From Promineifilum sp. (GTDB lineage Bacteria; Chloroflexota; Anaerolineae; Promineifilales; Promineifilaceae): DNA of 64,000 nucleotides. The position numbers and the translations under genes are program-made. The stretch lies in contig JAGOBF010000001.1 of NCBI GenBank assembly GCA_017983515.1, forward strand, positions 1 to 64,000, read 5' to 3'. Positions 24,472-33,005 of the stretch are shown piece by piece. A model generated the notes under the pieces. That model saw only the letters and a program-made list of their open reading frames with translations, ran no database searches and was not told where the DNA came from. Each line of letters starts with the position of its first letter. Position 1 is the first letter of the stretch.

Positions 24472-24556
24472 GACCCGAGGGGTCGGCGATAAAGATGCCG
24501 GTCACACTGGCCATCGAACGCCGACCTTTCCGGTTTACATCCGTCAGTCAGGATAA
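24472..24556. repeat. Repeat family C copy in the ccmE-ccmF spacer
   Basis: The core, GACC then GGCGATAAAGATGCCGGTCA, ends in CAC. It is clearly related to the copy at 26566-26633 in the ccmF-ccmH spacer, and both end near GTCAGTCAGG/GTCAGGTC. Confidence 0.6.
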
Positions 24557-24562
24557 ACCCAC

Positions 24563-26557
24563 ATGATCGCTGATATCGGCTATCTTACGTTACTGACCGC
24601 CTTTCTCTGCGCGATTTATGCCGTCGTGGCCGCTGCCTATGGGGCCCGCAAGGGCGACGACCGCTGGGTGCGCAGCGCCCGCAACGCGCTCATCGCCACC
24701 TTCCCTCTGCTCCTGCTGGCCGCCGGGCTGGTCATCACCGCCCTGTTGACCGGTGATTTCTCCATCGCCTACGTCTCCCAGGTCAGCAGCCGGGGCATGC
24801 CCACATATCTCAAGGTGACCGCCCTGTGGGGCGGCCAGGCCGGTTCCCTGCTGTTTTGGAACGTGTTATTATCGGCCTTCACGGCCGCGGCCATGCTCAG
24901 CAAGTGGCGGCAACAGAAAGAACTCATGCCCTACGTCATCATCGTCAGCGGCATGACTCAGGTCTTCTTCCTGCTCGTCTCGACCTTTCTGGAGGATCCG
25001 TTCACCCGCAACCTCGTCATCCCGGCCGACGGCAACGGACTGAACCCGCTATTGCGCCATCCGGGGATGATCATCCACCCGCCGATGCTCTACCTGGGCT
25101 TCGTTGGCTTCACCATCCCCTTCTCTTTCGCCATGGCCGCCCTCATGTCGAATCAGACGAGTGATAACTGGATCCACACCACCCGCCGCTGGACGCTGGT
25201 GGCGTGGTTGTTCCTTGGCCTGGGGCTGATCCTGGGCGGCCGCTGGGCCTACGACGTGTTGGGCTGGGGCGGCTACTGGGGCTGGGACCCGGTGGAAAAC
25301 GCCTCGTTCATGCCCTGGTTGGCGGGCACGGCCTTCCTGCACTCGGTGATGATCCAGGAAAAGATGCGCATGTTCAAGATGTGGAACATGTTCCTCGTCG
25401 TGCTGACCTACTGTCTGGTGATCCTGGGCACGTTTGTGGTCCGCAGCGGCGTCATCTCGTCCGTCCACGCCTTCGCCCAGTCGGCCATCGGCCCCTTCTT
25501 CTTCGGCTTCATCGTGATCATGTTCACCTTCTCGGCCTACTGGATCACCGTGCGGCGCGACAGCTTGCGCTCCGAAAACGCCCTGGTCTCCTATCTGTCG
25601 CGCGAAGCGGCCTTTCTCTACAACAACTTCCTGATCATGGCCATCCTGGGCGTGGTCTTTCTCTTCACTTACTATCCCATCCTCTCCGAACTGTTTACCG
25701 GGGAGAAGGGTTTTGTCGGCCCGCCCGTCTATGAGCGCGCCCTGGCTCCGTTGTTTGCCGCGCTGGTGCTGCTGATGGGCGTCGCCCCGCTGACGATGTG
25801 GTATCGCACCAGCATCCAGCGGCTGGGTCGGGCCGTGCTGTGGCCGGTGGTCGGCGCCACGGCCTTCGTCGTCCTCCTGTTCATCTTCGGCGTTCGTCTG
25901 TGGCCGGCGCTGCTCGGCTTCTGGCTGGTGTCGTTCTCGACCGTGCTGACGATCCTGGAGTTCACCAAGGGCACACGGGCACGCATGCGCAAGGGCGAAT
26001 CCCCCTGGACGGCCTTCACCACCCTGATGGCCCGCAACCGGCGGCGCTATGGCGGCTACTGGATCCATATGGGCGTGCTGATCATGGCCTTCGGCATCGT
26101 CGCCGACGGCATCTATCAGAGCGAGACCCAAATCCGCCTGCAAGCGGGCGAGAGCATCACCCTGGGCGATTTCGAGATGCGTTTCAACAGCGTCAGCCGC
26201 TTCCCCGGAGCCGATGATCTGATGATCACTCAGGCCGAGGCCGATCTCTTCAAGAACGGCAAATTCGTGCGCACGTTGACGCCCCAAATCGAGCTTTACC
26301 AGCGCACGGGCCAGCCGATGACCATCCCGTCGGCCCGTTCGACCATTACCGAGGACTTCTACGTCATCCTGGTCAACTGGGAACCGACGACGGCCGACTC
26401 GGCCACGTTCCGCATCTTCCTGAACCCGCTCATCAACTGGATATGGACTGGCGGCCTCGTGTTCGTCATGGGCACCCTCATTGCCGCCTGGCCCGAACGG
26501 GAGAAAAGCCCGGCCCGCGCCCGCAAACCGGCCGTGGCCGCGGCGGCGGGCGACTGA
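24563..26557 (+). CDS. ccmF: CcmF, cytochrome c heme lyase subunit
   Basis: The product is 664 residues with about 14-15 membrane helices. The WWD heme-handling motif is present (WGGYWGWDPVENASFMPW, about residues 231-248), with flanking histidines. MPTYLKVTALWGGQAGSLLFW near residue 75 is also characteristic. CcmF receives heme from CcmE and attaches it to apocytochromes together with CcmH. Length is normal. The family C repeat separates it from ccmE. The downstream spacer carries another copy before ccmH. Confidence 0.95.
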   Translation: MIADIGYLTLLTAFLCAIYAVVAAAYGARKGDDRWVRSARNALIATFPLLLLAAGLVITALLTGDFSIAYVSQVSSRGMPTYLKVTALWGGQAGSLLFWNVLLSAFTAAAMLSKWRQQKELMPYVIIVSGMTQVFFLLVSTFLEDPFTRNLVIPADGNGLNPLLRHPGMIIHPPMLYLGFVGFTIPFSFAMAALMSNQTSDNWIHTTRRWTLVAWLFLGLGLILGGRWAYDVLGWGGYWGWDPVENASFMPWLAGTAFLHSVMIQEKMRMFKMWNMFLVVLTYCLVILGTFVVRSGVISSVHAFAQSAIGPFFFGFIVIMFTFSAYWITVRRDSLRSENALVSYLSREAAFLYNNFLIMAILGVVFLFTYYPILSELFTGEKGFVGPPVYERALAPLFAALVLLMGVAPLTMWYRTSIQRLGRAVLWPVVGATAFVVLLFIFGVRLWPALLGFWLVSFSTVLTILEFTKGTRARMRKGESPWTAFTTLMARNRRRYGGYWIHMGVLIMAFGIVADGIYQSETQIRLQAGESITLGDFEMRFNSVSRFPGADDLMITQAEADLFKNGKFVRTLTPQIELYQRTGQPMTIPSARSTITEDFYVILVNWEPTTADSATFRIFLNPLINWIWTGGLVFVMGTLIAAWPEREKSPARARKPAVAAAAGD

Positions 26558-26565
26558 TGATCATA

Positions 26566-26633
26566 CAGACCTCACAGGCAGGCGACGAAGACGCTGGTCA
26601 CACCGAAGCGCCGCCCGTCTGTCAGGTCTGTCA
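26566..26633. repeat. Repeat family C palindrome in the ccmF-ccmH spacer
   Basis: CAGACCTCACAGGCAGGCG and the near-complementary CGCCCGTCTGTCAGGTCTG (about 16 of 19 match) surround a core containing GAAGACGCTGGTCACAC. It could form a hairpin in the ccm mRNA. Confidence 0.65.
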
Positions 26634-27131
26634 ATGAGTATGATGGCAAATAAAAAGCTGTTGCGCCTGATTTTTCTGGCCTTGCTGTTGGCCTTGCTGC
26701 CCGCGGCCGTCTACGCCCAGGATCAGCCGATCACCGATGACGACGTCAATGCCGTGGCCAAAGACGTCTACTGCCCGGTATGCGAGAGCACGCCGCTGGA
26801 TGTCTGCCCCACGGCCGCCTGCGCCGACTGGCGCGAGTTGATCCGCACCAAGCTGTCCGAGGGCCAATCGCGCGAAGAAATCCTGGAGTACTTTGCCCGC
26901 CAGTACGGCGACGGAGTGCTGTCCAACCCACCGCGACGTGGCTCCAGTCTCATCATCCTGTGGATCTTGCCGCTATTGCTGGTGCTGGTCGGCCTGCTGC
27001 TTTTCAGCCGCTTGCTGCGCGGGATGCACCGGCCGGCGGCCGACGCCCCAGCACCGCGTCCCAAATCCGCGACCGGCGACCCCGCGCTGGATGAGTACGT
27101 CTCCCGCGTGGAAAAGGAAGTTGACGAATAA
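26634..27131 (+). CDS. ccmH: CcmH-like thiol oxidoreductase
   Basis: The product is about 165 residues. A signal peptide (ending VYAQ, about residue 29) is followed by the active-site pair CPVC (47-50). A helical CcmH domain follows (ADWRELIRTKLSEGQSREEI, YFARQYGDGVLSNPPRRG), then a transmembrane helix (about 107-127). The usual LRCxxC setting is YCPVC, and two additional cysteines (58, 63) are unusual. CcmH/CcmG reduce the apocytochrome CxxCH cysteines so that heme can be attached. The start is uncertain among ATGs at 26634, 26640 and 26643. Confidence 0.88.
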   Translation: MSMMANKKLLRLIFLALLLALLPAAVYAQDQPITDDDVNAVAKDVYCPVCESTPLDVCPTAACADWRELIRTKLSEGQSREEILEYFARQYGDGVLSNPPRRGSSLIILWILPLLLVLVGLLLFSRLLRGMHRPAADAPAPRPKSATGDPALDEYVSRVEKEVDE

Positions 27132-27235
27132 TATTGGCTGCGCTTACAGACGGAAGTGACCGATCTAGACAAACAAATCCGTCTATTCCGTTCCTGTGTG
27201 CAGCCATTCTTAGGATTTAGACAAAAGTAATCGCC

Positions 27236-27823
27236 ATGACTGATACGATACCCACCACTACAATCCCGGCCGAAGCCGCACCGCGCCGGCCCTTCCGCTG
27301 GTCGATGATCGCCCTGTGGCTGGCGGTCATCGCCGTCCTGGCCGTGCTGGCTTGGGGGCTGCTCAACACCACCGCCGGCCGGCCGGAAGTGGGCCAGGTT
27401 GCCCCCGATTTCAACGTGGAGTTCTTCGACGGCTACGAGTGGGACACGCGCCCCGTCGCCGATCTGTCCGACATGCGCGGCCGGCCGGTCGTCCTCAACT
27501 TCTGGGCCTCGTGGTGCGTCGAGTGCCGCTACGAGACCGACGTGCTGGAACAAACCTGGCTGAAGTACCGGGATGACGGCGTTGTGTTTCTGGGCGTGGC
27601 CTATGCCGACGTGGAGCCGAACTCCATCGCCTACATGAAGGAATTCGGCGTCACCTTCCCGCACGCGCCCGACCTGGGCACCGATATCTCCCAGGACTAC
27701 GAGATCACCGGCGTGCCGGAGACGTTTTTCATCGACAAGGACGGCGTCATTCGCCACGTGCAAATCGGCGCGGTGGATGAGCAATTGCTGGATACGATCA
27801 TTCCGCAAATGCTGGCCGAGTAG
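27236..27823 (+). CDS. ccmG: CcmG/ResA/TlpA-like membrane thioredoxin
   Basis: The product is 195 residues. One N-terminal membrane helix (about 23-44) is followed by an extracytoplasmic thioredoxin fold with the active site WCVEC (93-97) in FWASWCVECRYE. A conserved cis-Pro segment (ITGVPETFFIDKDG) comes later. It is the likely thiol-reducing partner of CcmH in the same cluster. The gene follows a 100-base spacer with no distinct motif. Confidence 0.92.
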   Translation: MTDTIPTTTIPAEAAPRRPFRWSMIALWLAVIAVLAVLAWGLLNTTAGRPEVGQVAPDFNVEFFDGYEWDTRPVADLSDMRGRPVVLNFWASWCVECRYETDVLEQTWLKYRDDGVVFLGVAYADVEPNSIAYMKEFGVTFPHAPDLGTDISQDYEITGVPETFFIDKDGVIRHVQIGAVDEQLLDTIIPQMLAE

Positions 27824-27841
27824 CCGGAGGTCTTTCAGACT

Positions 27842-28450
27842 GTGAGTTCTTTTCTGAGCAATTTGACTATCGGTTCGGTATTATTGGGCGCGGCGTTGCT
27901 GCTCATCGTCGTTCTGTATCTGGCGCGGCCGTTTGCCATGCCCGACGACGAAGAGGAGCGCCTCAACCGCGAGGAGATCGACAGCCTTTTCTTGCGCAAG
28001 GAGGCGCTCCTGCGTGACATTCGCGAGCTGGACGACGACTACGAATCGGCCAAGGTCGCGCCGGAATTGTACATGCAGCGCCGCCCCCAGATGGTCAGGC
28101 AGGCGGCCGTGCTCATGAAGCAGCTCGACGAACACGGCTACATGGAAGCAAGCGACGGGCCACCAATTGACGTTGACGCCCAGATCGAGGCCGCCGTTAA
28201 ACAGCTGCGCACGCCCCAGCAGCTCGACGAGCAACTGGAGGCGGCCATCCGCCAGGCGCGCCAGAAGCCGGCCGGGGCCCCGCCCGCGCCCGGGGCGACC
28301 GCACCGGCCGCCGCCACCGTGCCCGCCAATGGCATTGCCCACTTTTGCCCCCAGTGCGGCCGCCGTGTCGAACCCGACGACCGTTTCTGCCCCAAATGCG
28401 GGCACAACCTCGTGCAGGAATCCAACCCCGCCCAGGCCGCCCGCGCCTGA
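27842..28450 (+). CDS. CcmI-like membrane protein with C-terminal zinc ribbon
   Basis: The product is 202 residues and starts with GTG. A transmembrane helix (about 9-30) is followed by a charged helical segment (EEERLNREEIDSLFLRKEALL, then IRELDDDYESAKVAPELYMQ) like the cytosolic part of CcmI/CycH-type proteins. An Ala/Pro linker and a zinc ribbon (CPQCGRR, CPKCGHN; about 167-188) end the protein. Position directly after ccmG supports a role in cytochrome c maturation, but the zinc ribbon is unusual for CcmI. The ELDDDYE segment recurs in the downstream cytochrome. Confidence 0.75.
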   Translation: MSSFLSNLTIGSVLLGAALLLIVVLYLARPFAMPDDEEERLNREEIDSLFLRKEALLRDIRELDDDYESAKVAPELYMQRRPQMVRQAAVLMKQLDEHGYMEASDGPPIDVDAQIEAAVKQLRTPQQLDEQLEAAIRQARQKPAGAPPAPGATAPAAATVPANGIAHFCPQCGRRVEPDDRFCPKCGHNLVQESNPAQAARA

Positions 28451-28469
28451 GCGCCACCGATTTTGTCCT

Positions 28470-30341
28470 ATGAATAATTTCTCCTCCCTGGCCGTCACGC
28501 GCCGGTTACTGCCCTTTGCCCTTGTCTTGTTGCTGGGCGTCGTATTTTGGCTATCGCGCCCGCCGGCCGGTGCGGCCCAGGACCCCGTGTTGCCCGCGGC
28601 CACGCCGGAAGGCCTGCCCGGTCTGGAACTGTTCGCCGAGCGCTGCGCCAACTGTCACGGCGAAACCGGCCAGGGCGACGGCCCGCTCATCCAGGAGGCC
28701 GGGACAACCGCCCCCATGCCCTTTGACGCCGCCTACATCCGTGCCGCCATGCCGTCGATTATGTTCCAGCAGATCACCAACGGCGAGGCGGCCGTTGGCA
28801 TGCCGCCGTTTGGCCCGGCCAGCACCAACCCCATCGACGAACCCGGCCGCTGGAATCTGGTGGCCGCCGTCTATAGCCTGGCGACCGCGCCGGATGATGT
28901 AGCCGCCGGGCAGGGGGTCTACGAGGCGCAGTGCGCCGCCTGTCACGGCGACGCCGGCCTGGGCGATGGCCCCGACGCGGCCGCGACCGATCCGCCCGCT
29001 TCGGCCCTCAATGACGTCGCCTACTGGTTCAATCGCAGCAACGAGACGGTCATGGCCGACCTGGCAACCGGCGTCGTGCCGGCCCATACCTATGAGCTGC
29101 CTGAGGCAGACCTGCAACACGTGGTCGACTTCGCCCGAACCTTCAGCTATGACTTCGTCGACATGGCCGAACTGAGCGCCCCGATTCCACAGGGCATTAT
29201 CTTCGGCACGCTTTCGAACGGCACGACCGGGGCGACGCTGGGCGAGAGCGAGGTGTCGCTGCGCGCGTTCACGCCCGATTTCGCCGAGACGCTGACGCTG
29301 ACGACGACGAGCGACGTAGACGGCAACTTCCGCTTCGACGTGGCCGATGTGCCGCCGGACTGGATCTATATTGCCGGAGCCACGGCCAATGGCCTCAATT
29401 TTAGCAGCGGCGCAGACCAACTCAGCCGCGACAGCGCGTCGCTGGAACTGCCTGTCACCGTTTTCGACAAGACCAACGACGCCTCCGGCATCACGGTCGC
29501 CCAGCTCCACGTCGTTATGGAGTTCGCCGAGGACGTCGTGCAAGTGAGCCAGCTCTATATCGTCAATAACGCCGAGGAAGCTGTCTTCGTCGGCACGTCG
29601 GGCGATCCGGCCCAAGGGGTGGTCGAGGTGGCCGTGCCGGAGGGCGCGGCGAATCTGGAGTTCCTGCGCTCGTTCGGGGCGATGGACTCCTTCCTGCCGG
29701 CCAACGACTTCGTGCAGACGGCGCGCGGCTGGGCCGACCCCCTGCCGCTGCGGCCGGGCGACGGCGCGTTGACGCTACTGGTGCGCTACACATTGCCCTA
29801 CAGCAGCGGCATGTCTATCACCCATCCCATCTTCTACCAGACGGCCACCAGCACCATCATCCTGCCCGATGCCGGGGTCGAGGTGACCAATGCACCCTGG
29901 GTGGCCCAGCCGCCGCAATCCTTCGGCCAGAGCGAGACGTTTCTAAACTACATCGGCCCGGATATACCCGCCGGGCAGACGATCACGATGGTGCTGGAAG
30001 GGCGGCCGTCCGTCGTGACCGACGCCGGCGGCGCGACTGTCGCCAACCGCGACCAGACGACCGAGTTGCTCATCGGCGGCGGGGCGCTCCTGCTGGCCGC
30101 CGTGGGCGGCATCCTCCTGTGGCGCTACTGGCAGAAGCGGGAACGAGACGAGGACGACGAAGAAGAGGTCTGGGAAGAGGCAACGCCGGCGACCGCCGCC
30201 AACGAGAGCGATGCCGACGATCTCCTGCGAGCCATCGCCGAACTCGACGATGCCTATGAGGCGGGCGGGATGGACGCGGCCGACTATCAGACGCGCCGCG
30301 CCGGCCTGAAGCAGCAGTTGGCCGCCGTGTGGAGTCGCTAG
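28470..30341 (+). CDS. Membrane-anchored diheme c-type cytochrome with carbohydrate-like beta domain
   Basis: The product is 623 residues. It has a signal peptide (about 1-36), then two cytochrome c domains, CANCH (59-63) and CAACH (about 155-159). A large beta-rich segment without heme motifs (about 235-520) follows. A transmembrane helix lies near 537-557, followed by an acidic cytoplasmic tail ending in a short helical hairpin (IAELDDAYEAGGMDAADYQ, then RRAGL). It is a likely substrate of the adjacent ccm machinery. The tail resembles SHOCT-type oligomerisation segments and the CcmI-like neighbour. An electron-transfer role is plausible, but the partner is not known. Confidence 0.85.
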   Translation: MNNFSSLAVTRRLLPFALVLLLGVVFWLSRPPAGAAQDPVLPAATPEGLPGLELFAERCANCHGETGQGDGPLIQEAGTTAPMPFDAAYIRAAMPSIMFQQITNGEAAVGMPPFGPASTNPIDEPGRWNLVAAVYSLATAPDDVAAGQGVYEAQCAACHGDAGLGDGPDAAATDPPASALNDVAYWFNRSNETVMADLATGVVPAHTYELPEADLQHVVDFARTFSYDFVDMAELSAPIPQGIIFGTLSNGTTGATLGESEVSLRAFTPDFAETLTLTTTSDVDGNFRFDVADVPPDWIYIAGATANGLNFSSGADQLSRDSASLELPVTVFDKTNDASGITVAQLHVVMEFAEDVVQVSQLYIVNNAEEAVFVGTSGDPAQGVVEVAVPEGAANLEFLRSFGAMDSFLPANDFVQTARGWADPLPLRPGDGALTLLVRYTLPYSSGMSITHPIFYQTATSTIILPDAGVEVTNAPWVAQPPQSFGQSETFLNYIGPDIPAGQTITMVLEGRPSVVTDAGGATVANRDQTTELLIGGGALLLAAVGGILLWRYWQKRERDEDDEEEVWEEATPATAANESDADDLLRAIAELDDAYEAGGMDAADYQTRRAGLKQQLAAVWSR

Positions 30342-30350
30342 ATTGATCAA

Positions 30351-30412
30351 AAAACTGGCAGGTGGGCGCAGGACGCCTCGGCCGGACACATCTCCGCCCA
30401 CCTGTCAGTTTT
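30351..30412 (+). terminator. Hairpin terminator after the diheme cytochrome
   Basis: AAAACTGGCAGGTGGGCG and CGCCCACCTGTCAGTTTT match at 17 of 18 positions, with a 26-base loop and TTTT at the end. The ACCTGTCAG arm resembles repeat family C. Confidence 0.75.
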
Positions 30413-30423
30413 GGTAGGTCATC

Positions 30424-30762
30424 ATGTTCAAATTCGTCGTAATCTACTACCGCGTCGATGACGAAAACGTGCTCGAAACCTTCTTTACCGAGACCCACTT
30501 GCCGCTGGTGGAGGCGCTGCCGGGACTGCGGCGGCTTGAGATCAGTCGCATCACCACGCAGCCGTTCGGCCCCTCGCGCTTCTACATGATGGTCGAAGCC
30601 TACTTCGATGATGAGACCGCCCTGCGCCAGGGACTCTTGTCGCAGCCGGGCATCACCCTGATGAACGAGCTGCGGCCGTGGTCGGAGAATCGGCTGATCG
30701 CCTGGTTCTATGCGGATTCGTTTGGAGAGGATAAAGAAGCGGCTGCGGAAGACGAAGAATGA
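30424..30762 (+). CDS. EthD-like ferredoxin-fold protein
   Basis: The product is 112 residues. The opening MFKFVVIYYRVDDENVLETF and THLPLVEALPGLRRLEISRI fit the EthD dimeric alpha-beta-barrel family (a Stress-responsive/EthD fold). The rest of the domain is regular, and the tail is very acidic. Members of the fold include monooxygenases and small-molecule binders, and no catalytic residue can be assigned. It is probably transcribed alone from the region after the upstream terminator. A long-stem hairpin follows. Confidence 0.8.
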   Translation: MFKFVVIYYRVDDENVLETFFTETHLPLVEALPGLRRLEISRITTQPFGPSRFYMMVEAYFDDETALRQGLLSQPGITLMNELRPWSENRLIAWFYADSFGEDKEAAAEDEE

Positions 30763-30800
30763 GACGGATCGAGCTGCTGCTCGAGCCATAACATTAGCGA

Positions 30801-30841
30801 AAGAGGGCCGGTAGTCGAGTTTATCAACTGCCGGCCCTCTT
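30801..30841. terminator. Bidirectional hairpin between convergent EthD and potD genes
   Basis: AAGAGGGCCGG and CCGGCCCTCTT form a perfect 11-base stem with a 19-base loop. It can serve both transcripts, though T-runs are short. Confidence 0.7.
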
Positions 30842-30922
30842 CCGTAAAGGCGAGTCGAGCTTCGTTCAATCGCTTGATCGGTTCGTCAACTCGCTCGTGA
30901 GCATCCACGAGTTAGAAGCGCT

Positions 30923-32074
30923 CTATTGCCCCTTGATCGCCGTCCACATCTCGTCATAGATGAAGATGGCGTCGCCGACGTCGCGGAGCCACTCCAGCTT
31001 GGCGGCTACTTCCGGCGGCGGATAGATGCCGGGGTTGTTCAGGATTTCCGGGTCGATGAACTCCTTGGCTGCCTCGTTGGCGCTGGGGTAAAACGTGAAA
31101 TTGGTGATGGCCGCGGCCACTTCCGGCTCCATTAGATAGTTCATGAAGTGGCGAGCCGTCTCCTGTCGTTGGCTGTTGGCCGGGATACAGACGTTGTCGG
31201 CGAAACGCACAGCGCCCTCAGTCGGTACGGTGAACAGCCAGTTGCCCTGGCCGGTTTCCTCGTCGTAGGTGTTCCAGAACGCCTGGGCCGCATCGCCGCT
31301 CCAGGCGTGGGACAGGACGATCTCGTCACTCTCCATCAGCGTACTGTAATAGTCCTCGCTGTTGAACGTCTTCCAGTACGGCTTGGCCTGCAGGATCAAG
31401 TCGCGAGCCGCTTCCAGTTCCGCCCGGTCGGTGGTGTTGGGCGAGTAGCCCAGATAGAAGAGCGCGGCGCTAATCAACTCGCGCTGATCGTTGAGCACGT
31501 TGATCCCCTCCGGCTCCAGCGGCTCCAATCGCGCCGGGTCGAAAAGATAGGCCCAGCTATTGGGCGGCCCATCGGCGAAGGCCGGGTTGCCGCGCCGATA
31601 AGCGATACCGGTCATGCCCCACTGATAAGGTACGCAGTGGAGGTTGCCGGGATCATAAGGCGGATCTTTGAACGTCTCGTCGATATTGGCGAAGTTGGGC
31701 ATGGCCCCGGCATCGATCTCGGCCAGCAAGCCCAACTCGTTCATCTGCGCCACCATGTAATCGGACGGAAAGATGACGTCGTAGCCGCTGGCCCCGGCCT
31801 GCAATTTGGTCAACAGATCCTCGTTGGAGGCGTAGGTGTCATAGATGATCTTGACGCCGTAGCGCTCCTCGTAATCGGCCAGCACTTGCTCGTCGATGTA
31901 GTCGGCCCAATTGTAGACACTCAGCTCCGGGGCGAGTTGGATTTCGCCCTCAACGGCGGTCTCGGCCGTCGGCTCCTCGGCCGCGCCCGGTCCACCCGCC
32001 GGCCCGCCGCCGCAAGCAACGACGGTTGCCGACAATAGAAACATGACCAATCCAATTAACTTCTTAAGCATCAT
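30923..32074 (-). CDS. potD: PotD-like polyamine-binding lipoprotein
   Basis: The product is 383 residues. The signal ends in the lipobox VVAC (Cys 21). The mature part matches spermidine/putrescine-binding proteins: LSVYNWADYIDEQVLADYEE near 50-70, YDVIFPSDYMVAQM and VPYQWGMTGIAYR. This last WGxxGI motif is typical of PotD/PotF. It is the last gene of the minus-strand potABCD set, with the family B palindrome between potC and potD. The order potA-B-C-D and adjacency support a polyamine importer. Confidence 0.93.
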   Translation of the reverse strand: MMLKKLIGLVMFLLSATVVACGGGPAGGPGAAEEPTAETAVEGEIQLAPELSVYNWADYIDEQVLADYEERYGVKIIYDTYASNEDLLTKLQAGASGYDVIFPSDYMVAQMNELGLLAEIDAGAMPNFANIDETFKDPPYDPGNLHCVPYQWGMTGIAYRRGNPAFADGPPNSWAYLFDPARLEPLEPEGINVLNDQRELISAALFYLGYSPNTTDRAELEAARDLILQAKPYWKTFNSEDYYSTLMESDEIVLSHAWSGDAAQAFWNTYDEETGQGNWLFTVPTEGAVRFADNVCIPANSQRQETARHFMNYLMEPEVAAAITNFTFYPSANEAAKEFIDPEILNNPGIYPPPEVAAKLEWLRDVGDAIFIYDEMWTAIKGQ

Positions 32075-32085
32075 TCTCCTCTTAC

Positions 32086-32144
32086 GTAGCGCCGGTTTCT
32101 GAACCAGCGGCCCAATAGCCCGCCGGCTCGGAAACCGGCCCTAC
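32086..32144. repeat. Repeat family B palindrome between potC and potD
   Basis: GTAGCGCCGGTTTC and GAAACCGGCCCTAC match at 13 of 14 positions across a 31-base loop. The right arm's reverse complement is identical to 14050-14063. It could modulate potC/potD expression. Confidence 0.6.
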
Positions 32145-32147
32145 AAA

Positions 32148-33005
32148 TCATTTCCTTTGCAACAACAAAGAGATCACGACCAGCACGGTCGATCCCAACA
32201 ACATCAGCGTCGAGATGGCGTTGACTTCGGGCGTGACGCCGAACTTGATCATCGAATAGACGCGCACGGGCAGCGTGGTCGAACCCGGCCCGGCGACAAA
32301 GAACGTGATCACGAAATCATCCAGCGACAGCGTGAAGGCCAGCAGCGCGCCGGAGACGATGCCGGGCATCAGGATGGGTAACGTCACGCGCCGGAAGGTG
32401 GTCCAGGCGTTCGCGCCCAGATCGGCCGCCGCCTCCTCCAGCGAGCTGTCCATCTCCGCCAGCCGCGCCCGCACCACCACGGCCACAAAGGCGATGTTAA
32501 AGGCCACGTGCGTCACCAGGATGGTGTAGCGGCTGAGGGGCACCGCGAAGGTGACGAAGAACAGCAGCGTCGACAGGGCCATCACGATGTCGGGGATGAT
32601 GATCGGCAGGTAGAGCGCCGTGTCGAAGGTCAGACGGCCGAAGAAACGGTAGCGCTCTAATGCCAGCGCCGCCAGCGTGCCCAGCACCGTGGCGACCAGC
32701 GTCGACCACAGGGCGACCCACAGGCTGACGCGCAAGGCGGCGATAAGCGCCCGGTCGCCCAGCAATTCAGCGTACCAGCGTGTGCTGAAACCGTCCCAGA
32801 CGCCAACATTGCGCGCGCCGCTGAAAGAGTAGATGACCAGGACGATGATCGGCAGGTAGAGAAAGAGGAAGACGCCAATCGCCAGCCAGGTCAGGGCGCG
32901 ACTGTTGAACGCCGCGCGGGCGCGGTCGCGCGAGCGGGCGGGCGGGCGGTAGGCCACGCGCTTGCCGGCCGGATCCAGGGAGGACGAGGCGCTGTGGGTC
33001 GTCAT
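32148..33005 (-). CDS. potC: PotC-like ABC permease
   Basis: The product is 285 residues with six membrane helices. The permease EAA loop is seen as EEAAADLGANAWTTFRRVTLP, which contacts the PotA ATPase. It starts in the stop of potB (four-base overlap). The sequence TLSLDDFVITFFVAGPGSTTL is typical of PotC/PotI. Length is normal for the family. Confidence 0.94.
   Translation of the reverse strand: MTTHSASSSLDPAGKRVAYRPPARSRDRARAAFNSRALTWLAIGVFLFLYLPIIVLVIYSFSGARNVGVWDGFSTRWYAELLGDRALIAALRVSLWVALWSTLVATVLGTLAALALERYRFFGRLTFDTALYLPIIIPDIVMALSTLLFFVTFAVPLSRYTILVTHVAFNIAFVAVVVRARLAEMDSSLEEAAADLGANAWTTFRRVTLPILMPGIVSGALLAFTLSLDDFVITFFVAGPGSTTLPVRVYSMIKFGVTPEVNAISTLMLLGSTVLVVISLLLQRK

Noticed and set aside
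25049..26287. A 412-codon frame antisense to ccmF
   Set aside because: It is rich in H, D, Q and G as expected for the reverse of membrane-protein codons, with no domain.
31148..32038. A 296-codon frame antisense to potD
   Set aside because: It is a shadow of a clear PotD-like gene.
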